In this document: positions 31,847 to 39,423 of the stretch, in pieces
Numbering within the stretch: position 1 is the first letter of the stretch
Layout of the letters: the number at the start of each line of letters is the position of its first letter
Origin: an uncultured Oscillospiraceae bacterium
GTDB lineage: Bacteria; Bacillota; Clostridia; Oscillospirales; Oscillospiraceae
Length of the DNA: 53,019 nt
NCBI GenBank assembly: GCA_934574095.1
Contig: CAKTMW010000007.1
Coordinates: forward strand, 1 to 53,019
Direction of reading: 5' to 3'
Program-made: the position numbers and the translations under genes
The notes under the pieces: generated by a model
Told to the model about the DNA's origin: nothing
The model's input: only the letters and a program-made list of their open reading frames with translations
The model's database searches: none

Positions 31847-34663
31847 CTATGCCTCCTCCTTTCCGTACCTGCGCCTTGCGACGCACCCGCCGATTATGGC
31901 GATGAGCACCAGCGTCAGACCGCCGAAGATGAAGAGCTGGGGCGGAACGCCGCCGGTGTTGGGCAGCGCTACGCTGACGGTGTTATAGACGGTGATGGCA
32001 GTGTCGCTGGTGATGGTGAAGGTATAGGTATCGCTGTCGGCCAGCAGGGTATCGCCGTTCTTGATGGTGACGTGGTAGCCGTCGTGGCTGGGCTCGGTAA
32101 TGGTGACGGCGGCGTTGTCGGGGACGGCGATCCGGCCGGTGGAATGGCCGCTTTGCAGGGAGTAGGTCTTAGAGAAGGTCTCGCCGTTGGAGGTTTCGTA
32201 GGACACCAGAATGGCGTAGGTGCCGGAGGTGTCTGGGCCGGAGGCGATTTTTTGGACCTGAAGATAGCGGTCGGCATTTGTGTAGGTGTTGATGAAGGAG
32301 AAGGTCTCCGACGTGCTGCTGCCGACGGTGACGGTTTTGTCGGGAACGTCGGCGGCGAGGGAGTAGCCGGCGATCTCGGCGTTGGCCTCCTCCACGCGGA
32401 TGGTCTTGCCGATCAGGCCATTGACGGATATCTGCTTGGAGAGCGTATAGCCGGTGACCTGGTTTTGGGTTTTGACCTCGGTCCACTGGGCGGACAGCTC
32501 GCTGGCGGTGTAGGCGGCCAGAACGCCGCCGGTATTATTGTCGACGATGCGGAAGGTCAGCTGATAGAGCAGCTGCTGGCGCTCGGCCTCCGTCAGGGCG
32601 GTGTTGATGGTCTTGGTGATGGTGATGGAGGCGTCGGTGGGGTTCAGGGGCGGCAGCTCCTGACCGAACCAGACATCGTCCAGGAAGTTGCCCAGGTCGT
32701 GGCTTTCCGGGTTGCCGCTGATGAAGAAGAAGCGGGTCAGATACTGGTTCTCCGGTACGGCATAGGCGCCGGTATAGGTACCCCAGTTGGCGTTGTCCTG
32801 AATCTTTTGGACGTAAATACCAGTGGTGGGATCCATACTGGAGACGTTATTGCCGATTTGCGCCATAGCCAATTTCCGCAGGCTCTCGGTAGAGGAATAC
32901 TGGCGTGCCGTGCGCTCCGGCATGATGCACAGATACATGGTGTCCACGGTGCGGCCCGTGCTGGGGCGCATGGCGTGGGACAGCTTCCAGTTCATGGTGA
33001 CGCCGGGGATGGTCACCACGTCCTGATAGAGGGCGTTATCCGCTTCGGCGTTGATTTCGGCGTACTGGCCGCCCTCCTTGGCATAAACATAGGTCTGATA
33101 ATCACCATTGCCGTACAGGCGCATCCAGACATTTTTATTGCTGCTGTTGCTGTTGCTGTTGAGACGAACGATCTCAATGAGTTGGTCGCTGGCGGTGGTT
33201 TGCCACTTCAGGGTGGAAGTGTATTGTGTGTAGTCATATTGCTGGTAGACGCCGCTGCTGACCTCAGGGGCCTCGAAGCTGCCGTTCAGCACGGAGCGGT
33301 TGTAGATGGTGTTGGTAGCAGTGCCGGACTTGCCCGTGGACTGGCCGTCGGCGTATAGGGTGGCCTGATAGGTGATGCTGGTCTCATCGTCGGTGATGCC
33401 GCCGTTGTCCAGGGCCAGGTTCAGCTGGCAGTTGCCGTTGCCGCTGAGGTTGGAGACGGCGCGGCCGTTGACCTTGTAGAATTGCTTGGCCACCGTGGTG
33501 TAGCTGCCGCTGTCGATATTGCGGGCCCAGTTGAAAGAGACGGTGTGGCCGGACAGCTCGCTGTTGGGGTCGGCGGCGGAGGCCACGTAGCAGCCGATAT
33601 TCGCCACTTGATCCGATACGGAGACGGTGACGCTGTTGGACACGGACACGGCCTGCAAGGCCGGAACGGATGCGGCGTCTGCCAACGCTTCATCGTCCAG
33701 GGCGAACATGGCAGCCTGGGGCGCGGCCTGCACGGCCAGTCCGCCGCTGGCCATAAAGTCGGCAATGCGGCGGTTCAGCTCGTCCAGCTCACTGTCGGAC
33801 AGGGCCATGAACTCGTCATTGCGCCGGGCCAGCTCCGCGTCGTCAATGGCGGCCAGCTCCGCGCCGGTCAGCTCCATGAGCGGCCTGTCCGCGGCGGGGA
33901 TAGTATTGGCGTCCTCGCCGTCCTCCGCGGGGAGGGTATCCTCATCATCGGCCGCGGCGTCGTCCTGGTCGGACGGGGCAAAGCAGGCGTCGGTATGTAT
34001 GTGCTCCGGCAGCTGGCAGATCAGCCCCTGGGGCTCCACGGCGGGGACGGTCTCCAGACACTGGGCCGTGTGCTGATGGGCAGGCAGGTCCCGGACGGGA
34101 TCGTCCGGAGGGGAGACGGCGTCATCCTCGGCGGGGATGGGGTCCTCCGTCCCGGCGGGCGTCTCCTCTTCCGCATCCTCGACAGCCGCATCGCCGCCGA
34201 CGGTCTGGATGGCCGCGTCCGCGTTCTCCGGCTCTGCCGCTTGCTGGGGCTCTGCGGTGGGAGTGGCGGTCTCCGGCAGGGTGCAGATCAGCTGTCCGCT
34301 GCCGTCAAAGCAGAAGGCGTCGTGGGTGTGGCGGTAGACGGTCTCCTCCTTGCCGCAGGCCAGGACACCGTCGGCGTCATAGCAGGCGTCGGTGTGGCTA
34401 TGGGCCGTCAGGGCCTCCTGACACACGTACTGGACGTGTTCCGGGACGCCGGGGGTCTGGTAGCAGCTGCCGGTATGGGTGTGCTGCTCGTAACCGCAGG
34501 TGGTGTCCGGCGCGGTCTCCAGCGTGATGGCGGGAAGGATCAGCGCGTAGGTGGTGATGAACACCACCAGACAAACGGGCACGGAGAGTATCTTGTACCA
34601 TCGCCGCCGCTTTTGGTGGGCGTTATTCATCTTTTCAGCCTGTGATTGCAGTTCTCTGTTCAT
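31847..34663 (-). CDS. Large sortase-anchored adhesin with N-terminal Cys/His repeats (LPNTG)
   Basis: A protein of about 938 residues, probably the pilus tip. A basic stretch and hydrophobic helix ('ILSVPVCLVVFITTYALIL') form the secretion signal. Residues about 50-230 contain five units of the form C-x-(4-7)-HxHTxxC-(Y/F), for example 'CGYEQHTHTGSCY' and 'CQLPEHIHTDACF', broken by an acidic linker. A serine-rich adhesin-like part follows, with a jelly-roll-like region near 'NRSVLNGSFEAPEVSSGVYQQY' and Cna-B-type modules near 680-900. The end is 'LPNTGGVPPQLFIFGGLTLVL' and a basic tail. I chose ATG 34661-34663; GTG 34670-34672, after AGGAT, is an alternative. The Cys/His units suggest metal binding. 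That role is inferred. Confidence 0.85.
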   Translation of the reverse strand: MNRELQSQAEKMNNAHQKRRRWYKILSVPVCLVVFITTYALILPAITLETAPDTTCGYEQHTHTGSCYQTPGVPEHVQYVCQEALTAHSHTDACYDADGVLACGKEETVYRHTHDAFCFDGSGQLICTLPETATPTAEPQQAAEPENADAAIQTVGGDAAVEDAEEETPAGTEDPIPAEDDAVSPPDDPVRDLPAHQHTAQCLETVPAVEPQGLICQLPEHIHTDACFAPSDQDDAAADDEDTLPAEDGEDANTIPAADRPLMELTGAELAAIDDAELARRNDEFMALSDSELDELNRRIADFMASGGLAVQAAPQAAMFALDDEALADAASVPALQAVSVSNSVTVSVSDQVANIGCYVASAADPNSELSGHTVSFNWARNIDSGSYTTVAKQFYKVNGRAVSNLSGNGNCQLNLALDNGGITDDETSITYQATLYADGQSTGKSGTATNTIYNRSVLNGSFEAPEVSSGVYQQYDYTQYTSTLKWQTTASDQLIEIVRLNSNSNSSNKNVWMRLYGNGDYQTYVYAKEGGQYAEINAEADNALYQDVVTIPGVTMNWKLSHAMRPSTGRTVDTMYLCIMPERTARQYSSTESLRKLAMAQIGNNVSSMDPTTGIYVQKIQDNANWGTYTGAYAVPENQYLTRFFFISGNPESHDLGNFLDDVWFGQELPPLNPTDASITITKTINTALTEAERQQLLYQLTFRIVDNNTGGVLAAYTASELSAQWTEVKTQNQVTGYTLSKQISVNGLIGKTIRVEEANAEIAGYSLAADVPDKTVTVGSSTSETFSFINTYTNADRYLQVQKIASGPDTSGTYAILVSYETSNGETFSKTYSLQSGHSTGRIAVPDNAAVTITEPSHDGYHVTIKNGDTLLADSDTYTFTITSDTAITVYNTVSVALPNTGGVPPQLFIFGGLTLVLIAIIGGCVARRRYGKEEA

Positions 34664-34687
34664 GTCGCTCACTTTTCAAACATCCTA

Positions 34688-35347
34688 TTATATCTTTCCG
34701 AATACGTTCAACGGCCAGATGCGGAACACGATCTTGCCCACGATCTCGCCCTGCTCGATGCAGCCGACGATGGAGCTGCGGGAGTCCATGCTGGTCTCCC
34801 GGTGGTCGCCCAGCACAAAGTAGCTGTTGGGCGGCACGGTATAGGGATACTCCACGTCGGTGGAGCCCAGAGTCTTTTGAGAGATATAGGGCTCGTCCAG
34901 CGGCGAACCGTTGACATAAACGGTGCCCTGGTTGTCCATATTGACCACGTCGTCGCCCACGGCGATGATCCGCTTGACCAGGATGCGGTTGTTGTAGTAA
35001 AAGGCCACAATGTCGCCCCGGCACAGGTCGGCGGATTTGAGGGACAGCACGATCTCGCCCTCCTCCAGCGTGGGGTCCATGGAGTTGCCGTACAGCTCCA
35101 GCACCGGCAGCAGCAGCGTGGCGATGAGGATGCTGACGGCGGCCACGATGACCAGGGTATAGACGGCGCTGCGCAGCAGCGTCCGGTAGCGGCGGCGGAA
35201 CCGTTCGCGCCGCAGCTCGCCGGTCAACTCCTCGATGGTGGGGAAGTCGGGCTCCTGAAGGGGAAGCAGGCTGAGCTGCTGGGGGGCGGCCTCCGGTATT
35301 TGGTTGTCCGTGACCGCCTGGGGGCGGCTGTCCTGGTGTTGGGTCAT
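34688..35347 (-). CDS. lepB: Signal peptidase I of the pilus operon
   Basis: A 219-residue type I signal peptidase with one membrane helix (about 70-95). The catalytic Ser lies in 'ELYGNSMDPTL' and the general-base Lys in 'RILVKRIIAVGDDVV'. The later boxes 'VPPNSYFVLGDHRETSMDSR' and 'GEIVGKIVFRIWP' complete the family pattern. It cuts secreted preproteins on the outer membrane face. Dedicated copies in pilus operons often process pilins or act as folding helpers. The N-terminal cytoplasmic tail of about 65 residues is longer than usual. The start at 35345-35347 follows AAGGGAT. It lies 25 bases before the adhesin gene and 23 after the coiled-coil gene, in one transcript. Confidence 0.93.
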   Translation of the reverse strand: MTQHQDSRPQAVTDNQIPEAAPQQLSLLPLQEPDFPTIEELTGELRRERFRRRYRTLLRSAVYTLVIVAAVSILIATLLLPVLELYGNSMDPTLEEGEIVLSLKSADLCRGDIVAFYYNNRILVKRIIAVGDDVVNMDNQGTVYVNGSPLDEPYISQKTLGSTDVEYPYTVPPNSYFVLGDHRETSMDSRSSIVGCIEQGEIVGKIVFRIWPLNVFGKI

Positions 35348-35370
35348 GGGGTATCCCTTCTGCCGTCCGC

Positions 35371-35697
35371 TTACAGGGGCGGGCAGCGCCATACAGTGTC
35401 GATGATGTCCTGGGCTTCCTTTTTGGCGTCCTCCAGTATCTGGGCGGCCTGGCGTTCCTGGGCCTGGGCGCTCTCAATATACTGTTGGGCGGCGCGGTCC
35501 GCGTCCTCAAAGACACGGTTGAGCTTCAGAGCGGCTTCGGCCAGTGTGCCGGAGGAGGACACGGCGATGTCCCGGCGCTCCAGCTCGGCCTTGGCCAGGG
35601 CCAGCTCCTGCTCCACACGGGCCAGCTTCTTGCTCTGGGCCAGCAGCATCTCCAGCAGTTCGTACCGGTTCAGTTTTTTCAGTTCTTTTTCCGTCAT
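35371..35697 (-). CDS. Small coiled-coil protein, first gene of the pilus operon
   Basis: A 108-residue soluble protein without signal or membrane segment. It begins 'MTEKELKKLNRYELLEMLLAQ' and is helical throughout, with heptad-like coiled-coil stretches at about residues 20-40 and 55-100 ('FEDADRAAQQYIESAQAQERQAAQIL'). The second half resembles DivIVA-type helices only loosely. I do not recognise a named family, though small proteins of this kind precede signal peptidase genes in clostridial pilus loci as far as I recall. It may position the secretion and assembly machinery at the membrane or septum, which is a guess. A leader of about 245 bases separates it from the operon promoter. Confidence 0.7.
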   Translation of the reverse strand: MTEKELKKLNRYELLEMLLAQSKKLARVEQELALAKAELERRDIAVSSSGTLAEAALKLNRVFEDADRAAQQYIESAQAQERQAAQILEDAKKEAQDIIDTVWRCPPL

Positions 35698-35788
35698 ATC
35701 GATTCAATATCCTATGTACATAATAAAAACGTGCAATTGGTCAGAGGGTATTGGGCAATACTTTCGTCATCAACTGTACGTCTTGATT

Positions 35789-35857
35789 TTATTGAAGTTG
35801 GGTTACCGGACGGCGGGGTGCTGTTTGGGAATTGCGGGATGCGCGAAGCATAAGCAT
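35789..35857 (-). CDS. Putative 22-residue leader ORF of the pilus transcript
   Basis: MLMLRASRNSQTAPRRPVTQ followed by two more residues and a stop. It begins seven bases after an AAAGGA ribosome-binding-like site in the long leader. GATGC/GCATC near its start can form a small hairpin. The peptide is basic and not recognised. Whether it is translated, and whether it affects the operon, cannot be told from sequence. Confidence 0.35.
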   Translation of the reverse strand: MLMLRASRNSQTAPRRPVTQLQ

Positions 35858-35911
35858 CACGTCCTTTCGAGACATCGCACGGTGGATGTGCGGCGTATAT
35901 TATACATTATA

Positions 35912-35977
<66 letters not shown>

Positions 35978-36060
35978 GGGTGAAAAACGATTTTCTAAAA
36001 AAGAAATATCAAAAAAATCAATGTAATATGCAATATCATGTCAAGATGTTGAAAAGAAAA

Positions 36061-36096
36061 CCGGGAGTGAAAAAGCCACTGCTTTCCACTCCCAGT
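36061..36096 (-). terminator. Terminator of the purine-type permease gene
   Basis: GGGAGTG (36063-36069) pairs with CACTCCC (36087-36093), with inner GAAAGC/GCTTT pairing. In minus-strand sense it is followed by GGTTTTCTTTT. The region 35978-36060 between this and the pilus promoter is AT-rich and shows nothing else recognisable. Confidence 0.8.
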
Positions 36097-36118
36097 TTTT
36101 TGAGGGAGAAACGGACCC

Positions 36119-37549
36119 TTACACCACGGCGAAGAACTTCACCAGGAACAGAAGGGTGATGACATAGGTCAGGGCGGACACGTCCTTGGCCTTGCCGGAG
36201 AACACCTTGATAACAGTGTAGGAGATCATGGCCAGACCGATGCCGTGGCCGATGGAGCCGGAGATGGGCATGGCCAGCAGCATGATGAACACGGGGACCA
36301 CCTGATCCAGATCGTCGAAGTCCACGTTCTTCAGGCCCTGGAGCATCAGGATGCCCACATAGATCAGGGCGGAGGAGGTGGCGGCGGCGGGGATGATGGC
36401 CGCCACAGGGGCGATGAAGATGCAGGCAAGGAACATGAACGCGGAGGTCAGGGAGGTCAGACCCGTGCGGCCGCCGGCCTCTACGCCGGAGGCGGACTCC
36501 ACGAAGGTGGTAACGGTGGAGGTGCCGCAGCAGGCGCCTGCCACGGTGCCCACGGCGTCGGACAGCAGAGCCTCCTTCATCTTGGGCATGTTGCCCTCCT
36601 TGTCGGTCATACCGGCGCGGGAAGCGGTGCCCACCAGCGTACCGATGGTGTCGAACATATCGATCATGCAGAAGGTGATGATCAGGCTGATGGCGGTGAA
36701 CCAGCCGATGCGGAAGAAGTCGGTGAAGTCAAACTTAAAAAGGGTGGTGTTGACCATATCCTGGAAGGGGGGCAGGAAGGATGCGCCCTCCAGAGAGGCA
36801 AAGGGATTGGTGTGCAGGAAGAGGAAGCAGCCTGCCCAGTAAATGACGGAGGCCACCAGCATACCCACCAGAACGGCGGCCTTGACGCCCTTCTTGGCCA
36901 GGAGGATGATGACGAACAGGCCGATGAACATGGTGACCACGGTCAGCACCATGGTGCTGTACTCCGCACCCATGTGGTCCTTGATGACGCTGGGGGTCAT
37001 GGCGCCGAAGAAGTCACGGAGGACATAGAAGGGGGAGGAGTAGCCGTTGCCCTCGGCGTAGATGCCCACGTTGGAGCCCAGGCCGATGTTCATCAGCATC
37101 AGGCCGATGGCGGGGCCGATGCCCAGACGGACACCCAGAGGAATGGCGTCCACGATCTTGTCGCGGATGTTGAACACGCTCAGCAGCAGGAAGACGATGC
37201 CCTCCACCAGAATGATGCACAGCACCGCCTGGAAAGCGCTGGTATAGTCGGTGTTCAGCATGGCGGCCACGTTGCCGGCGATGACGGCAAAGAAGCTGTT
37301 CAGACCCATGCCGGGGGCCATGACAAAGGGCTTGTTGGCCAGGAAGGCCATGCACACGGTGCCGATGGCGCTGGCGATGCAGGTGGCCAGGAAAACGCCG
37401 TTCCAGAGGGGGGTGCCAACGGCGAAGTTGGTCAGCAGGTTGGGGTTCAGGGCGATGATGTACGCCATGGTCATGAAGGTGGTCAGACCGGCAAGAATCT
37501 CCGTCTTGACAGTGGTGCCGTTCTCCTTCAGGTGGAAGATGCGTTCCAT
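36119..37549 (-). CDS. NCS2 (AzgA-type) purine permease
   Basis: A 476-residue membrane protein with about 13 helices. The features fit the AzgA/PbuG branch of NCS2 transporters, which import adenine, guanine or hypoxanthine with protons: 'TEILAGLTTFMTMAYIIALNP' at the start, 'FVMAPGMGLNSFFA', 'IPLGVRLGIGPAIGLMLMNIGL', 'FDTIGTLVGTASRAGM' and 'GTSTVTTFVESASGVEAGGRTGL', the substrate-site block. AAAGGAGAG precedes the ATG at a long distance. It has its own promoter with an inverted-repeat operator candidate and a terminator. I looked for a purine riboswitch in its leader and found none. The substrate within purines is not certain. Confidence 0.92.
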   Translation of the reverse strand: MERIFHLKENGTTVKTEILAGLTTFMTMAYIIALNPNLLTNFAVGTPLWNGVFLATCIASAIGTVCMAFLANKPFVMAPGMGLNSFFAVIAGNVAAMLNTDYTSAFQAVLCIILVEGIVFLLLSVFNIRDKIVDAIPLGVRLGIGPAIGLMLMNIGLGSNVGIYAEGNGYSSPFYVLRDFFGAMTPSVIKDHMGAEYSTMVLTVVTMFIGLFVIILLAKKGVKAAVLVGMLVASVIYWAGCFLFLHTNPFASLEGASFLPPFQDMVNTTLFKFDFTDFFRIGWFTAISLIITFCMIDMFDTIGTLVGTASRAGMTDKEGNMPKMKEALLSDAVGTVAGACCGTSTVTTFVESASGVEAGGRTGLTSLTSAFMFLACIFIAPVAAIIPAAATSSALIYVGILMLQGLKNVDFDDLDQVVPVFIMLLAMPISGSIGHGIGLAMISYTVIKVFSGKAKDVSALTYVITLLFLVKFFAVV

Positions 37550-37587
37550 TGTGATGAGTCTCTCCTTTATACATTTTGTCGATACGT

Positions 37588-37641
37588 GGGTATCTTAACA
37601 GTGGATACCCCTATCTTAACGCACCTTTCGGTGTTTTACAA
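37588..37641 (-). promoter_or_regulatory. Promoter and candidate operator of the purine permease gene
   Basis: On the minus strand, TTGTAA (37641-37636), a 17-base spacer and TAAGAT (37618-37613). A perfect inverted repeat, GGGTATC (37588-37594) and GATACCC (37604-37610) with a 9-base centre, lies over the transcription start. GTTAAGATA also occurs twice (minus strand, at the -10 box and in the centre of the dyad). Confidence 0.62.
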
Positions 37642-37685
37642 GACTTTTTGTCAGGAGAGCTGATAAATTTTTTAGATAACAGCAA

Positions 37686-38483
37686 TCAGCGGCACAGCTC
37701 CGTGCGGCGGAGGGAGGTGTAGGGCCGGGCGCTCCGGATGCGGGCGGAAGCGGTCATATCCACATCGGCGTACAGCAGTTCCTCGCCGCTGCCTGCCTGG
37801 GCGATGGTGTCACCGTTGGCGTCCGTCACCAGAGAGCGGCCGGAGAACACCATGTCACCCTCCGTGCCGGTGCGGTTGCACATGGCCACGGCCACACTGT
37901 TCTGGAAGGCCTGGACCTTGATCTCCCAGTCGAACATCTCCATGGGCTCGCTCTCCGTGTTGGCGGTGGGAATCAGGATCAGGTCAGCCCCCATCAGCGC
38001 CTCGGTGCGGATGCTCTCAGGGTAGTGGCGGTCAAAGCACACTACAATGCCGATTTTCCCGTGGGGCGTGTCGAACACCAGAAAGCCGTCGTCAGAGGGG
38101 GTGTAGTAGTCCTGCTCGTAGAACTGCGCCGCCTGCGCGATATGCACCATCTTCTGGCGGCCCAGCAGCGCGCCGTCGCTGCCGATCAGCAGCGTGGCGT
38201 CAAAGCAGCCGGAGGGCTCGCGCAGGTAGAAATTGGGGGCGGCCATGATGCGGTTCTCACGGCAGGCGTCCTGGAATTGGCGGATGATGGGGTGGTCGGC
38301 GGTCAGCAGTTTGTCCGACACGTTACAGCCCTCGTACTGGGGGAAGAAGCGGTGGAGCTGTAACTCCGGATAGAGAATCAAATCCGCGCCGTGAAGGGCG
38401 GCCTGCCGCAGGGCGGACAACTGGCGCTCCAGATTTTCCTGTTCGTTGTCGCTCATGGCGATCTGGCAAAGGGCGAGCTTCAT
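37686..38483 (-). CDS. Carbon-nitrogen hydrolase (nitrilase superfamily amidase)
   Basis: A 265-residue cytoplasmic enzyme with the complete catalytic set of the superfamily: Glu in 'LILYPELQL', Lys in 'GRQKMVHI' and Cys in 'GIVVCFDRHYPESIR'. These enzymes hydrolyse amides or N-carbamoyl compounds to acid and ammonia. The sequence resembles the N-carbamoylputrescine amidase/omega-amidase branches, but the substrate cannot be fixed. AGGAGGAAC precedes the ATG. It is encoded between a purine permease and a nitrogen assimilation operon, which would suit a role in releasing ammonia. No strong promoter or terminator was recognised at its ends, and it may follow the small gene upstream. Confidence 0.88.
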   Translation of the reverse strand: MKLALCQIAMSDNEQENLERQLSALRQAALHGADLILYPELQLHRFFPQYEGCNVSDKLLTADHPIIRQFQDACRENRIMAAPNFYLREPSGCFDATLLIGSDGALLGRQKMVHIAQAAQFYEQDYYTPSDDGFLVFDTPHGKIGIVVCFDRHYPESIRTEALMGADLILIPTANTESEPMEMFDWEIKVQAFQNSVAVAMCNRTGTEGDMVFSGRSLVTDANGDTIAQAGSGEELLYADVDMTASARIRSARPYTSLRRTELCR

Positions 38484-38510
38484 AGAGTGTTCCTCCTGAA
38501 AATGTTTTCC

Positions 38511-38741
38511 CTATTGTACTACTGGGTAATCCGAGACGCAAGGTTTTTTTACCGGGAAACAGCAAAAGGCACGGACAAGGGGATCGTCGATCCACTTCCG
38601 TGCCTTTTGGCGGTCATATGCTTTGGGGTTCTTGCTTTTGCGGGTCACGGGGTTCAGCGGGCCCCAGGTGTTCCGCATCATAGCGTCACGCCTGCGCTTC
38701 TCCTTTTTGGAGAGCTTTTCATAGGGAATGAATTTTTCCAT
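38511..38741 (-). CDS. Conserved-looking small basic protein, unknown function
   Basis: A 76-residue protein with many Lys and Arg residues: 'MEKFIPYEKLSKKEKRRRDA', then 'TWGPLNPVTRKSKNPKAYDR' and 'KARKWIDD'. There is no signal or membrane segment. I recall similar short proteins in clostridia, but no function. The GGAGACATGAT site before the ATG is good. The C-terminal 20 residues may be less conserved. It follows the ANTAR gene by 54 bases and could be the last gene of the nitrogen operon or a separate unit. Confidence 0.65.
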   Translation of the reverse strand: MEKFIPYEKLSKKEKRRRDAMMRNTWGPLNPVTRKSKNPKAYDRQKARKWIDDPLVRAFCCFPVKKPCVSDYPVVQ

Positions 38742-38795
38742 ATCATGTCTCCTTTCGGTGGTTGGAGAGCATGATAGCAGAAAAAGAGGACGTTG

Positions 38796-39395
38796 TCAAA
38801 TATCCGGGCTGTCCTGATAGCGCTGGATGATCTGCTGGGCGACGGCGCGGCGGGTGACGCAGCGGTCCATGGCCTGCTTTTCGATGAGGCGGTGGGCGTC
38901 CTGCTCGGACAGGCCCTCATGGTCGATCAGCAGCCATTTGGCCCGGTTCACCAGACGTATCTCCGCCATTTTTTCCTCGATGGTGGCGGTTTTCTGCTCC
39001 ATCTTCCGCAGCCGCTCGCGGGTGCCGCACAGCAGCTGCAGGGATTGCAGGATGAGCTGGGGAGTGGTGGGCTTTTGCAGCGTCAGGACGCCGTAGGGCG
39101 ACAGGCGGGCGGAGATGTCCGGATAATGCTCGGCGCCCACCAGCAGCAATACGCCGGCGGCGCTGGTGTCCGCCACGTGGAGGGCCAGGCGGGAGCCGAA
39201 CTCGTCCGGCAGCGGCGCACTGATGATCACGATGTCATAGGACTGTTCCAGCAGGCAGCGGCGGGCGCTGGCCACGTCGGCGACGCAGCGCAGGGGGGAG
39301 TAGCGGTCCTCCGGCAGCAGCTGGCGGAGAGACGTATGAAATTTTTCGCGGGTGGACACCGCCAGTACACTGTAAGTGCGCTGGATAAGTTCCAT
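38796..39395 (-). CDS. ANTAR-domain regulator with degenerate receiver domain
   Basis: A 199-residue protein. Residues about 8-125 follow a response-regulator receiver fold, but the strand that should hold the phospho-accepting Asp reads 'YDIVIISAPLPDEFG', so the usual Asp is not in place. 'LTLQKPTTPQ' keeps the Lys-Pro near the end of the fold. A coiled helix ('RERLRKMEQKTATIEEKMAE') leads to an ANTAR domain at about 140-192 ('LVNRAKWLLIDHEGLSEQDAHRLIEKQAM'). ANTAR proteins bind paired RNA hairpins and prevent termination, often in nitrogen genes. It is the last clear gene after glutamate synthase and glutamine synthetase genes. AGGAGGG precedes the ATG. Its RNA targets are probably local leaders, which is inference. 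Confidence 0.84.
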   Translation of the reverse strand: MELIQRTYSVLAVSTREKFHTSLRQLLPEDRYSPLRCVADVASARRCLLEQSYDIVIISAPLPDEFGSRLALHVADTSAAGVLLLVGAEHYPDISARLSPYGVLTLQKPTTPQLILQSLQLLCGTRERLRKMEQKTATIEEKMAEIRLVNRAKWLLIDHEGLSEQDAHRLIEKQAMDRCVTRRAVAQQIIQRYQDSPDI

Positions 39396-39423
39396 GGTCG
39401 TCCCTCCTTTCGGTGGAAAGCGC

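Noticed and set aside
37550..37685. Purine riboswitch before the NCS2 permease gene.
   Set aside because: The leader is short and shows none of the conserved three-way-junction sequence; only a dyad was found.
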